Positions 40,606-51,193 of a DNA stretch of 64,000 nt are shown here, in pieces. The stretch is from Gammaproteobacteria bacterium (GTDB lineage Bacteria > Pseudomonadota > Gammaproteobacteria > SZUA-152). Each line of letters opens with the position of its first letter. The stretch's first letter is position 1. The DNA is taken from positions 1 to 64,000 of the forward strand of contig JAVVEP010000001.1 in the NCBI GenBank assembly GCA_032250735.1, written 5' to 3'. The translations under genes were made by a program, and so were the position numbers. Under the pieces are notes generated by a model, which saw only the letters and a program-made list of their open reading frames with translations, searched no databases and was not told the origin of the DNA.

Positions 40606-41252
40606 TATTTCTTACCCCGTGGTTTGCGTTGCTTTTTGCTGTTGCTGCTTTCTTCGTCTTTGTCGAGGTAGCGATAGGTTCTTGCCGTGGCCTCCATGGT
40701 CATGCGGCTGTCATCTCCCGGTTTGGCTTTTGAGGAGAGGGTCAGGTCATGCAGTGTAACGATTCGTGACAGGGCTGCGGTGGCGCTGGCAAAGTTGCCG
40801 AACTGATGATAATTGCCTTTGACTCGGATTTGAATGGGTAACTCGGCATAGAATTCTTTTGGGGTTTCAGCCTCGGGTTTGAAGAGTTCAAATTCCAGCC
40901 CGCTGATGATGCCGATGCGTGAGATATCGACAAGTAGTCCGGCCACCTCGGTTTCACCCGGCAGCTGTTGCAGCAGCGCGCCAAAGGAACGCTGCATTTC
41001 CAGCATCTGCTCTTTGTAGGCCGCCAGGTTAACGGCCTTGGCCTGCTTGGTTTCAAATTCCTGCTTGAGGGTCGTTTCCTTCTGTTGCGCGGCCTCAAGC
41101 TCAAGCAGTTGGTCGCTGGTGTCCAAATAATAGCCGGCGAATAACAGCGTGGTGCAGAGCAGCAGGATAACAATAGCCTTGGCGGCGATGGGCCAGCTGC
41201 CAATATTATTGGGATCGAGGTTGTTAAGGTCTTTCAGGTCAGACAGGTTCAT
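40605..41252 (-). CDS. pilO: Type IV pilus protein PilO
   Basis: The 215-residue bitopic inner-membrane protein has one helix at about residues 25-42 (AKAIVILLLCTTLLFAGYYL), a coiled coil at 48-95, and a ferredoxin-like periplasmic domain after PGETEVAGLLVDISRIGI. It pairs with PilN and holds PilP. The basic tail (SNSKKQRKPRGKK) is a little unusual. The start overlaps the pilN stop by four bases. Confidence 0.95.
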   Translation of the reverse strand: MNLSDLKDLNNLDPNNIGSWPIAAKAIVILLLCTTLLFAGYYLDTSDQLLELEAAQQKETTLKQEFETKQAKAVNLAAYKEQMLEMQRSFGALLQQLPGETEVAGLLVDISRIGIISGLEFELFKPEAETPKEFYAELPIQIRVKGNYHQFGNFASATAALSRIVTLHDLTLSSKAKPGDDSRMTMEATARTYRYLDKDEESSNSKKQRKPRGKK

Positions 41253-41811
41253 TTGTCGGCCTTCTCGGTTTTTGGAACGGCTTGTGAGACTTTCATCTGG
41301 AACCAGCTGGCGCCCGGGTATTCCTTGACGTCGGACTTGATGACCTCAAGTCTGGGGTTGGTTAACCAGGGCGATTTGTCCAGATTGCGCATCAGCTCCG
41401 AGACATAGTCGTTGGAGTCGGCAACGCCGGTCAGATCGATCTCTCGACCTTTGCGGGAGAGGGTGATCAGAAATACCTTTTCCGGCATGCTGGTGGCGAT
41501 CTCATCAAATATATGCACGATCTCAGGGCGACTGCTCTGCAGTTCCTGAATGACCTTCATGCGCGCCAGCAGGGCGGCCTTCTCTTTTTCGAGGCTCTCG
41601 ATTTCTTTGATGTCCTTGTCGACCTGCGCAATCTGATCCGTCATGAACTGATTGCGGTTGTTTTGTTCCTCAATAACGCCCGCCATACGGATATGAACCA
41701 GCACGATAATGCCGAGCATCATGATGGCTGCGCCAGCCGCGATGTTGATGAAGGTGCGCTGTTTCTCGCGCCGTTCGTCTTCACGCCAGGGGAGTAGATT
41801 AATGTGTGGCA

Positions 41812-41812
<1 letters not shown>
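41249..41812 (-). CDS. pilN: Type IV pilus protein PilN
   Basis: The 187-residue protein begins with the conserved cytoplasmic peptide INLLPWRE (residues 4-11) that docks into PilM. One helix follows at about 24-45 (NIAAGAAIMMLGIIVLVHI), then a coiled coil and a ferredoxin-like domain. The start codon overlaps the pilM stop by one base. Confidence 0.96.
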
Positions 41813-43053
<1,241 letters not shown>

Positions 43054-45543
43054 ATGTCTTCTTTTAAACTCCCTGTACGCTGGTTGCTGATTTCTGCAGT
43101 GACTGGTGTTTTTTTGATCGCCCTTGGTCTGTCGGCGATTGCCCTTTTTATTGTGCCCGACTTGCCGTCCATTGAGAGTCTCAAGGACGTGCAATTCCAG
43201 GTGCCGTTGCGGGTATACACGCGCGATCAAAAACTGATCGCCGAGTTTGGCGAGAAGAAACGCGCCCCACTGGACTATGCAGAGATTCCGCCGCTGATGG
43301 TGCAGGCGGTACTGGCGGCGGAGGATAACCGTTTCTTCGAGCATCCGGGCGTGGACTATCAGGGGCTGCTGCGGGCGACCTTTTATCTGTTGCGTACGGG
43401 TGAAAAGGGACAGGGCGGCAGCACGATCACCATGCAGGTGGCGCGCAATTTCTTTTTGAGCAGCGAAAAAACCTATTTGCGCAAATTGAACGAGATTCTG
43501 CTGGCGCTAAAAATCGAAAATGAGCTGAGCAAGCAGGACATCCTGGCCCTGTATCTCAACAAGATATATCTCGGCAATCGCGCCTACGGTGTTGGTGCGG
43601 CCGCGCAGGTCTATTACGGTCGGCCGGTTGATCAGTTGAGCATCGCGCAGCTGGCGATGGTGGCCGGCCTGCCCAAGGCGCCTTCGCGCTATAACCCGAT
43701 TATCAATCCGGCCCGTGCCCTGTTGCGCCGCAATTATGTGCTGGGTCGGATGTATGAGCTGGGGTTCATCGATGAGGCGGCCCACAGCCAGGCGCGCGAT
43801 ACGCTGGATGACGCCAGCCTGCACGGATTGTCGAAAGAGGTAGTGGCGCCCTACGTGGCGGAAATGGTGCGGGCGGAAATGATTGAACGCTACGGCGACA
43901 TGACCTATTCCGCCGGCTATAAGGTGTACACCAGCATTGATTCCGGTATGCAGATGGCCGCCAATACGGCGCAGCGAAATGCCCTGCTGGCCTATGATCT
44001 TCGTCACGGTTATCGCGGCGCCCTGGCGCGGCATGTATTAAAGGAAGAAGCTGGTGAGGATCAGTGGATGCCTTTGTTGCAGCCGTTCTCTGAAATCAAC
44101 GGCCTGTTGCCCGCCCTGGTGCTGGCGACGGCAGAACAGTCCGCCGTCGTCTATGAGCCCCATCGCGGCGTGCTGCGCATCGACTGGCCGGGCCTGTCCT
44201 GGGCCGCACCGAGCGAGGCCAACGGCCGAGTAGGCGCAGCCCCGCAGCAGGCGGCCGATATCCTGTCCCGTGGCGATGTGGTTTATATCCGTGAAAGCGA
44301 CGATGCGACAGCCGGCGAAGACCTCTGGCAGCTGGCGCAGCTACCGGAGGTCGAGGGGGCGCTGGTCTCGATGGATCCCGGTGACGGGGGTATTCGGGCG
44401 CTGGTCGGCGGGTTTAATTTTCAGCAGAGTAAATTTAATCGGGTCACCCAGGCCGAGCGTCAGCCCGGCTCAAACTTTAAACCCTTCACCTATTCGGCGG
44501 CGCTGGAAAAGGGCTTTACCGCGGCCAGCCTCATTAATGATGCCCCGGTGGTGTTTGAAGATGAGGGGCTGGAGGCCGCCTGGCGCCCGGAAAACTACAG
44601 TGGCAAGGTGTTTGGTCCGACGCGTCTGCGTCAGGCCCTGGTAGAGTCGCGCAACCTGGTGTCGATTCGTCTGTTGCGGGCGATCGGTATCGGTTATGCC
44701 ATCAATTATGTGACGCGTTTTGGGTTTGATGAAAAGCGCCTGCCGCGCGACCTGTCGCTGGCCCTGGGCAGTGGCGCGGTCACGCCGCTGGAGCTGGTGT
44801 CGGGGTTTTCGGTGTTCGCCAATGGGGGCTATCGGCCGGTGCCGTATTTCATCGACCGCATCGAAGACGCAGAAGGCAGCGTGCTGTATCGGGCCGCGCC
44901 CTTCACGGTCTGCGAGGCCTGTGAAGAGAAACTACAGGCACAGGCCGATGTCATCGCGGAACCGGGTGCGGAGCCCTTTGTTGGCCCGCCGACCGCGGCC
45001 GAGGTGATGCCGGTGAATATCGCGCCGCGCGTACTGACCCCGCAGAACGCCTATCTGATCCGGAGCATGATGCGGGATGTCATCCTGTACGGTACGGGCC
45101 GCCGTGCGCGGTCGCTGGGGCGGCCCGATCTCGCCGGTAAGACCGGCACCACCAACGATCAGCATGATGCCTGGTTCTCCGGTTACACCTCCAATCTGGT
45201 GACGACCGCCTGGGTGGGGTTTGATAAACCGCAGCCGCTGGGCGCCAGGGAGACCGGTGGTTATGCGGCCTTGCCGATGTGGATTGAATTCATGCACACC
45301 GCCCTCAAGGGCTTGCCCGTGCATGTCCCCGAGCAGCCGCCGGGTCTGGTGACCGTGCGCATCGATCCCGAGACCGGCCTGTTGGCGAAGGCGGGTCATC
45401 CGAATGCCATCTTTGAGACCTTCCGTCAGGAGCACGTACCGCAGCGTCAGGCAGAGGAGTCCACCGTGTTGAATCACCCCGGTGGCGGTGACGGCGGGCG
45501 CGAGACGGCGTCCGATACCGGGGTGGCGGACGAGCTGTTTTAG
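43054..45543 (+). CDS. mrcA: Penicillin-binding protein 1A
   Basis: The 829-residue class A PBP polymerises and cross-links peptidoglycan. After one N-terminal helix comes the GT51 domain with AAEDNRFFEHPGVDY (catalytic E90) and GGSTITMQVARNF. An OB-like insertion domain covers about residues 300-430. The transpeptidase motifs are SNFK with S473, SRN near 533 and KTGT near 695. The acidic tail is not conserved. ATG 43054 is preferred to TTG 43045. Divergent from pilM. Also called ponA in Pseudomonas. Confidence 0.95.
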   Translation: MSSFKLPVRWLLISAVTGVFLIALGLSAIALFIVPDLPSIESLKDVQFQVPLRVYTRDQKLIAEFGEKKRAPLDYAEIPPLMVQAVLAAEDNRFFEHPGVDYQGLLRATFYLLRTGEKGQGGSTITMQVARNFFLSSEKTYLRKLNEILLALKIENELSKQDILALYLNKIYLGNRAYGVGAAAQVYYGRPVDQLSIAQLAMVAGLPKAPSRYNPIINPARALLRRNYVLGRMYELGFIDEAAHSQARDTLDDASLHGLSKEVVAPYVAEMVRAEMIERYGDMTYSAGYKVYTSIDSGMQMAANTAQRNALLAYDLRHGYRGALARHVLKEEAGEDQWMPLLQPFSEINGLLPALVLATAEQSAVVYEPHRGVLRIDWPGLSWAAPSEANGRVGAAPQQAADILSRGDVVYIRESDDATAGEDLWQLAQLPEVEGALVSMDPGDGGIRALVGGFNFQQSKFNRVTQAERQPGSNFKPFTYSAALEKGFTAASLINDAPVVFEDEGLEAAWRPENYSGKVFGPTRLRQALVESRNLVSIRLLRAIGIGYAINYVTRFGFDEKRLPRDLSLALGSGAVTPLELVSGFSVFANGGYRPVPYFIDRIEDAEGSVLYRAAPFTVCEACEEKLQAQADVIAEPGAEPFVGPPTAAEVMPVNIAPRVLTPQNAYLIRSMMRDVILYGTGRRARSLGRPDLAGKTGTTNDQHDAWFSGYTSNLVTTAWVGFDKPQPLGARETGGYAALPMWIEFMHTALKGLPVHVPEQPPGLVTVRIDPETGLLAKAGHPNAIFETFRQEHVPQRQAEESTVLNHPGGGDGGRETASDTGVADELF

Positions 45544-45582
45544 CGAGCGGTTAACCCCGTCGTTGCCGGCAGGCTAGTCGGT

Positions 45583-46746
45583 CTATTTGGGTTCCATCAT
45601 CAGATTGAGCGTCCCCGGACGGCCCGCCATGGCGTTGACGTCATCCGGGTCTTCCTCAATCTTCATATTTTCATCCACCTCGACCGCGCCCTCCGAAAGG
45701 CTGATCTTCAGGCGCAGATTGTTTTGCGAGTCGGCATTGCGCAGCGCCTCTTCGATGCTGATGACGCCATCCTTGTACAGCTTGAAGATGGCCTGATCGA
45801 AGGTCTGCATGCCCAGGTTGGTGGACTTTTCCATGATGTCCCGAATGCCGTGGATGTCGCCCTTGAGGATCAGGTCCTGGATCAGCGGCGTACCCAGCAG
45901 CACCTCCACCGCCACCGCGCGTTTGCCGTCCAGGGTGGGGATCAGCCGTTGGGAGATAAAGGCACGTACGTTCAGCGATAGATCCATCAGCAGCTGATTG
46001 CGGCGATCCTCCGGGAAGAAGTTGATGATACGGTCCAGGGCCTGGTTGGAATTATTGGCATGCAGGGTGGAGATCGCCAGATGCCCGGTTTCGGCAAACG
46101 CGATACAGTGCTCCATGGTCTCGCGGTCACGCACCTCGCCGATCAGGATTACGTCAGGCGCCTGGCGCAGTGTGTTTTTCAGGGCATCTTCGTAGTTGTC
46201 GGTATCCAGTCCCACTTCACGCTGGTTGACGATGGACTTCTTGTGGTTATGGATGAACTCGATGGGGTCTTCGATGGTGATGATGTGGCCGGAAGAGTGT
46301 GTGTTGCGGGCATCAATCAGGGCTGCCAGTGAGGTGGATTTACCGGAGCCCGTGCCGCCGACAAACAGCACCAGCCCGCGTTTTTGCATGATGATCTTTT
46401 GCAGGATGGGCGGCAGACCCAGTTCCTGGGCGCTGGGGATCTCGGTCTTGATATGGCGAATCACCATCGCCGCCTGATTGCGTTGCTTGAACACGTTGAC
46501 ACGAAAACGACCGATGCCCGGCAGGGAGTGGGCCAGATTCATTTCCGGTTTGAGCTCGAACTGGGCAATCTGCTCCTCACTCATCAGCTCATAGGCCAGT
46601 GCCTTGGTGCGCCCGGCCGGCAGGGTGGTCTTTTCCAGTGGTTTGAGAATGCCGTGGATCTTGGCACTGACCGGGGCGCCGACTGTGAAATAAATGTCAG
46701 AGGCTTCATACTTGACCATGAGTTTGAGGTAATCAGAGATTTCCAT
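45583..46746 (-). CDS. pilU: Type IV pilus ATPase PilU
   Basis: The 387-residue hexameric ATPase has Walker A GGTGSGKST near residue 130, the Asp box and HIITIEDPIEFIH, Walker B APDVILIGEVRDRET, and the His box GHLAISTLHANN. It aligns with Pseudomonas PilU better than PilT (start MEISDYLKLMVKYEASDIY; long C-terminus). PilU works with PilT in retraction; no pilT is in the window, although the two are usually adjacent. The acidic C-terminal tail ends LNLMMEPK. ATG 46746 is preferred over upstream starts. Convergent with mrcA. Confidence 0.93.
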   Translation of the reverse strand: MEISDYLKLMVKYEASDIYFTVGAPVSAKIHGILKPLEKTTLPAGRTKALAYELMSEEQIAQFELKPEMNLAHSLPGIGRFRVNVFKQRNQAAMVIRHIKTEIPSAQELGLPPILQKIIMQKRGLVLFVGGTGSGKSTSLAALIDARNTHSSGHIITIEDPIEFIHNHKKSIVNQREVGLDTDNYEDALKNTLRQAPDVILIGEVRDRETMEHCIAFAETGHLAISTLHANNSNQALDRIINFFPEDRRNQLLMDLSLNVRAFISQRLIPTLDGKRAVAVEVLLGTPLIQDLILKGDIHGIRDIMEKSTNLGMQTFDQAIFKLYKDGVISIEEALRNADSQNNLRLKISLSEGAVEVDENMKIEEDPDDVNAMAGRPGTLNLMMEPK

Positions 46747-46860
46747 TGCTATCCTGCTCCGTGGGGCGTTATCAGGTTCTTGATTCGTTAAAATGGCGCG
46801 GCACGACTGCACGGACGCAGGCGATAGCGCAACGCCGGAGCCGTTGCCGAGATCAGTCTC

Positions 46861-46879
46861 AAGTCCGACAGACTCCTAG
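46861..46879. repeat. Lone end of the palindromic element found at hemE
   Basis: The last 18 bases, AGTCCGACAGACTCCTAG, differ from the right end of the element at 24727-24894 at two places, and weaker similarity extends about 15 bases further left. No opposite end is seen nearby. It lies between pilU and glnE. Confidence 0.5.
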
Positions 46880-47014
46880 TGTATCGGTCCACCAGCGGGC
46901 AATCTTTAACCGCCCGCCCGCGGGTTAGTGGCCCTGAAAGGCCCCGTTGCGGCTCAACTTTAAGAAGGAATACGCGCAATCAATTCAACCGCCTTTGAGT
47001 CTGCCCTGGAGGCC

Positions 47015-49945
47015 GTGCCTGAAGATTTACGGGCGGCGGTGCGTCGCTATTGGTCGGATTTCGGGACCGTGCTGGCCGCCGGCGAGACGTCGGCGGGCGA
47101 ATTCGATCCGCCGTTTCTGGATCAGCTCTGCCGGGTGTGGGCCGGCAGCGAATTTGTGGCGCAGCGTTGCGTCTCCCGCCCCGGCCTGTTGCTGGACCTG
47201 GTGCACAGCGGCGACCTGCAGCGGTGTTACGGGACGCCCGTCGACGAGCTGACCGCCCATGTCGGGCAGGCCATGCAGGCGGTGACGGATGCGCAGACCC
47301 TGGGCGTGCAGTTGCGGCGCCTGCGCCAGCGGGAGATGGTGCGTATCGCCTGGCGCGACCTGGCCAGGCTGGCCGATGTCAATGAGACCATGGCCGACCT
47401 TTCGGCGCTGGCCGATGCCTGCATTCAGGGGGCGTTGGACTGGTTGCAGGCGGCCTTGATCACCCAGCAGGGCGAGCCCCGCGATGCAAGCGGTGAGCCG
47501 ATGGGCATGCTGGTACTGGGCATGGGCAAACTGGGTGCCGGCGAGCTGAATTTTTCCTCCGACGTGGATCTGATCTTCGCCTATCCGGAGGATGGGGAAA
47601 CCGACCGCGGCAAGCCCAATGAGGTATTTTTCAAACAGCTGGGGCAGCAACTGATCCGCGCCCTGGACGAGACCACCGGCGAGGGTTTCGTGTTTCGCGT
47701 CGATATGCGACTGCGGCCCTTTGGCCAGAGTGGCGCGCTGGCGAGCAGCTTTGCGGCGCTGGAGAATTATTATCAGGCCCATGGCCGTGACTGGGAGCGC
47801 TATGCCCTGATCAAGGTGCGCGTGGTCGCCGGCGATCCGCAGGCGGGGGCGCGGCTGTTCGAGATCCTGCGCCCCTTCGTGTTCCGCCGTTATCTCGATT
47901 ACGGCGCCTTCGAGGCGCTACGCGAGATGAAAAAGATGGTGGAGTCGGAGGTCCGGCGTCGCGGCATGGCCAACAATGTCAAGCTGGGCTCCGGCGGGAT
48001 TCGCGAGGTGGAGTTTATCGGTCAGGCCTTCCAGCTGGTGCGCGGCGGCCGCGAGCCCGATCTGCAGCGGCGCGAGATCCAGGCCGTACTGCGCTGGCTG
48101 GGCGAGCAGGATTACCTGCCCGCCTATGTGGTGGAGCAGCTGTTGACGGCCTACGCCTTTTTGCGCAACACCGAACATCGGATTCAGGAATACCAGGATC
48201 AGCAGACCCACCAGCTGCCCGAGGATGAGCGGGGCCGGCAGCGCCTGGCCTTCGGTATGGGCTTTGCGCACTGGGATGAATTCCTGCCCGTGCTGCGCGG
48301 TCATATGACCCGGGTGCACAGCCACTTCGAACAGGTATTTGCCTCGCCGCAGACGGGACATGCCCAGGTCGATGAATCGGGCCTGAGCCGCCTGTGGCTG
48401 ACCCCGCCGGAGCCGGAGGAGGCCCTGGGCATCCTGCGGGCGGCGGGTTATCGGGAGGTCGAGGTGCTTTATGCCCGTCTGCAGGCGTTCCGGACCGGCC
48501 GGGGTTACGCGGTGTTATCACCTACCGGGCGCACCCGCATGGACCGGCTGATCCCCCTGTTGTTGGGGGCGGTCAGCACCCTGGAAGAGGGCAAGGTGGT
48601 GCAGGGCGAGGCGCTCAGTGACACGACCCTGTTGCGGGTGCTGTCGCTGATGGAGACCATCGCCAGTCGCACCGCCTATATCGCCCTGCTCAACGAGCAC
48701 CCCATGGTCCTGTCCCAGCTGGTGCGCCTGTGTGCCGCCAGCGCCTGGATTGCCCAGCTGCTGGCGCGCCACCCCATCCTGCTGGACGAGCTGTTTGACC
48801 CGCGTAGTCTCTACTCGCCGCCCGCCCGGGCGGAGCTGGAGGCCGACCTGCAGCGCCAGTTACAGCGCTTCCCGGCGGACGATCTGGAGCAGGCCATGGA
48901 CGCCCTGCGACAGTTCAAGCAGGCCAGCGTCCTGCGGGTGGCGGCGGCCGACGTGGTCGAGGCCGTGCCGCTCATGGAGGTGAGCAATCACCTCACCGAC
49001 ATCGCCGAGGTCATCGTGCAGGCCGCGCTGGAACTGGCCTGGCAGCACCTGCTGGAGCGCCATGGCCGACCCGCCTGCGTGGCCGGATCGCAGACCGAAA
49101 AGGGCTTTGCCGTCGTGGCCTATGGCAAGCTCGGAGGACTGGAACTGGGTTACGGCTCGGACCTTGATCTGGTGTTTCTGCACGCCGCCCATGACCAGGC
49201 GGATGCTCTCACCGACGGCCCCCGGCCCATCGCCGACAGTGTATTTTATGCGCGCCTGGGGCAGCGCATCATCCACATTCTGACCGCGGTGACGCCGGCC
49301 GGCGTGTTGTATGAGGCGGATCTGCGACTGCGGCCCAGCGGCGCCTCCGGGCTGCTGGTCACCAGCCTGCCGAGTTATGCGAGCTATCAGCACCAGCAGG
49401 CCTGGACCTGGGAACATCAGGCCCTGGTGCGCGCCCGGGTGGTGGCAGGTGATGACGGCCTGCGTGCCGAATTTGAGGCGCTGCGCCGCGAGGTGCTGAT
49501 GCGGGTGCGTGAGACGGAGACCCTGCGCCACGATATCGTGTCGATGCGCGAGCGCATGCGGGAGACGCTCGTGCAGCAGAAAGACGGACAATTTGACCTC
49601 AAACAGGGTCGCGGCGGTATCGCCGATATCGAATTTATGGTTCAATTCGGGGTTTTGAATTGGGCGCATAAAACCCCGGCGCTGACCACCTATACGGACA
49701 ACATTCGCCTGCTGGAAGGCTTCGCCCAACAGCTGACGGAGGCCGATTTTCTGACCGCGGAAGAAGCGGCCGCCCTGGCGGAGGCCTACCGGCGTTACCG
49801 GGCGGAGGTGCACCGGCGGGCCCTGCAGGATCAGAAGGCAGTGGTGGCGGATGACCAGTTTCTCGCCGAGCGCCGGCAGGTCACCGGACTCTGGCGCAAG
49901 GTGTTTGGGTCGGTCGCATTGGATGAAAAGCATGAACATGAATAG
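47015..49945 (+). CDS. glnE: Glutamine synthetase adenylyltransferase/deadenylase
   Basis: The 976-residue bifunctional enzyme attaches AMP to glutamine synthetase and removes it, responding to PII proteins and glutamine. The N-terminal deadenylase nucleotidyltransferase domain has GMGKLGAGELNFSSDVDLIF near residue 170; the C-terminal adenylylase domain has AYGKLGGLELGYGSDLDLVF near 705. The GTG at 47015 is the first standard start, but its GGAGG is only two bases away. Coding-like sequence in frame continues upstream for 15 codons (reading INSTAFESALEA), behind a better AAGAAGGA site, with only ATA or ATC available as start. Confidence 0.95.
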   Translation: MPEDLRAAVRRYWSDFGTVLAAGETSAGEFDPPFLDQLCRVWAGSEFVAQRCVSRPGLLLDLVHSGDLQRCYGTPVDELTAHVGQAMQAVTDAQTLGVQLRRLRQREMVRIAWRDLARLADVNETMADLSALADACIQGALDWLQAALITQQGEPRDASGEPMGMLVLGMGKLGAGELNFSSDVDLIFAYPEDGETDRGKPNEVFFKQLGQQLIRALDETTGEGFVFRVDMRLRPFGQSGALASSFAALENYYQAHGRDWERYALIKVRVVAGDPQAGARLFEILRPFVFRRYLDYGAFEALREMKKMVESEVRRRGMANNVKLGSGGIREVEFIGQAFQLVRGGREPDLQRREIQAVLRWLGEQDYLPAYVVEQLLTAYAFLRNTEHRIQEYQDQQTHQLPEDERGRQRLAFGMGFAHWDEFLPVLRGHMTRVHSHFEQVFASPQTGHAQVDESGLSRLWLTPPEPEEALGILRAAGYREVEVLYARLQAFRTGRGYAVLSPTGRTRMDRLIPLLLGAVSTLEEGKVVQGEALSDTTLLRVLSLMETIASRTAYIALLNEHPMVLSQLVRLCAASAWIAQLLARHPILLDELFDPRSLYSPPARAELEADLQRQLQRFPADDLEQAMDALRQFKQASVLRVAAADVVEAVPLMEVSNHLTDIAEVIVQAALELAWQHLLERHGRPACVAGSQTEKGFAVVAYGKLGGLELGYGSDLDLVFLHAAHDQADALTDGPRPIADSVFYARLGQRIIHILTAVTPAGVLYEADLRLRPSGASGLLVTSLPSYASYQHQQAWTWEHQALVRARVVAGDDGLRAEFEALRREVLMRVRETETLRHDIVSMRERMRETLVQQKDGQFDLKQGRGGIADIEFMVQFGVLNWAHKTPALTTYTDNIRLLEGFAQQLTEADFLTAEEAAALAEAYRRYRAEVHRRALQDQKAVVADDQFLAERRQVTGLWRKVFGSVALDEKHEHE

Positions 49946-49956
49946 GAGAAAGCAGT

Positions 49957-50883
49957 ATGTCGATGGATGATCGCGATGGCGTCATCTGGGTGGATGGCAA
50001 CCTGGTACCCTGGCGCGAGGCCAAGGTGCATGTGCTCACCCATACCCTGCATTACGGCATGGGCGTATTTGAAGGCGTGCGTGCCTATCATACGGACAGC
50101 AAGGGCCCGGCCATTTTTCGGATGCAGGCGCATACCGATCGCCTGTTCCGTTCCGCCAAGATTCTCGGCATGGACATGCCCTTCGATAAGGCGACCATCA
50201 ATGAGGCGCAACGTGCCGCGGTGCGCGATAACGGGCTCAGCAGTGCCTATCTGCGGCCCATGTGCTTTTACGGCTCCGAGGGCATGGGCCTGCGCGCCGA
50301 CAATCTCAAGACCCACGTCATGGTGGCGGCCTGGGAATGGGGTTCTTATCTGGGTGCCGAAGGCATGGAGAAGGGGATCCGCATCAAGACCTCGTCCTTC
50401 ACCCGGCACCACGTCAACGTCACCATGTGCAAAGCCAAGTCTAACGGTAATTACATCAACTCGATGATGGCCCTGCAGGAGGCCCTCACCGACGGCTATG
50501 ACGAGGCCCTGTTGCTGGACGTGGACGGCTTTGTGGCCGAGGGCAGCGGCGAGAATATCTTTATTGTGCGCAATGGCGTGATCTACACGCCGGAGCTGAC
50601 CTCTGCCCTGGAAGGCATCACCCGGGAGACGATCCTGGTGCTGGCGGCCAAGCTGGGTTATGAGGTGCGCGAAAAACGCATCACCCGGGATGAGGTGTAT
50701 GTCGCGGACGAGGCCTTTTTCACCGGCACCGCCGCGGAGGTGACACCCATCCGTGAGCTGGACAATCGCGCCATTGGCAACGGCGGACGCGGCCCCATCA
50801 CTGAAAAATTACAGACCCTGTATTTTGACGTGGTGCATGGCCGTCACGCCGATTATCAGGACTGGCTGACCCCGGTGGCGTAG
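49957..50883 (+). CDS. ilvE: Branched-chain amino acid aminotransferase
   Basis: The 308-residue fold-type IV PLP enzyme makes leucine, isoleucine and valine from their keto acids. VHVLTHTLHYGMGVFEGVRAY is the N-terminal signature, the PLP lysine lies in CKAKSNGNYINSMMA near residue 160, and EGSGENIFIV and LEGITRETIL complete the active site. It starts 11 bases after glnE with an AGGAGA site, so it is in one operon with it, as in Pseudomonas. Confidence 0.96.
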   Translation: MSMDDRDGVIWVDGNLVPWREAKVHVLTHTLHYGMGVFEGVRAYHTDSKGPAIFRMQAHTDRLFRSAKILGMDMPFDKATINEAQRAAVRDNGLSSAYLRPMCFYGSEGMGLRADNLKTHVMVAAWEWGSYLGAEGMEKGIRIKTSSFTRHHVNVTMCKAKSNGNYINSMMALQEALTDGYDEALLLDVDGFVAEGSGENIFIVRNGVIYTPELTSALEGITRETILVLAAKLGYEVREKRITRDEVYVADEAFFTGTAAEVTPIRELDNRAIGNGGRGPITEKLQTLYFDVVHGRHADYQDWLTPVA

Positions 50884-50940
50884 CGGGCCGATGACCCATA
50901 ACAAGATGGCAATAACACGGCTTTTGAGGGAGAGGGGAGT

Positions 50941-51141
50941 ATGAGTCAGACACAGGGCGTCACCGAGATTCCGGCCAATGCGGAAAACCACTATGAGGTC
51001 AGCCGTGCGCAGCTGCCACTACACTGCCCCATGGATGGCATGAGCCTGTGGAATTCGCACCCCAGGGTCTATCTGGCCATCGAAAAGACCGGCAAAGCCA
51101 AGTGCCCGTACTGCGGCGCCGAGTACACCCTGAAAGACTAA
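50941..51141 (+). CDS. Small zinc-finger protein (zf-CHCC)
   Basis: The 66-residue protein has the CHCC zinc ligands LHCPMDG, NSHP and CPYCGAEY, and belongs to the same domain family as the NDUFS6 subunit of mitochondrial complex I. In gammaproteobacteria such proteins follow ilvE and precede LPS genes, as here. GGGAG lies ahead of the ATG. Its role is unknown. Confidence 0.88.
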   Translation: MSQTQGVTEIPANAENHYEVSRAQLPLHCPMDGMSLWNSHPRVYLAIEKTGKAKCPYCGAEYTLKD

Positions 51142-51193
51142 CTATTGTTAGAAGGGGGATTGATGATCCCTCCATCTCATTCAACAACCTCAT

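Noticed and set aside
48860-49939. 359-residue minus-strand frame inside glnE
   Set aside because: Lies entirely within the adenylyltransferase gene and shows no recognisable domain.
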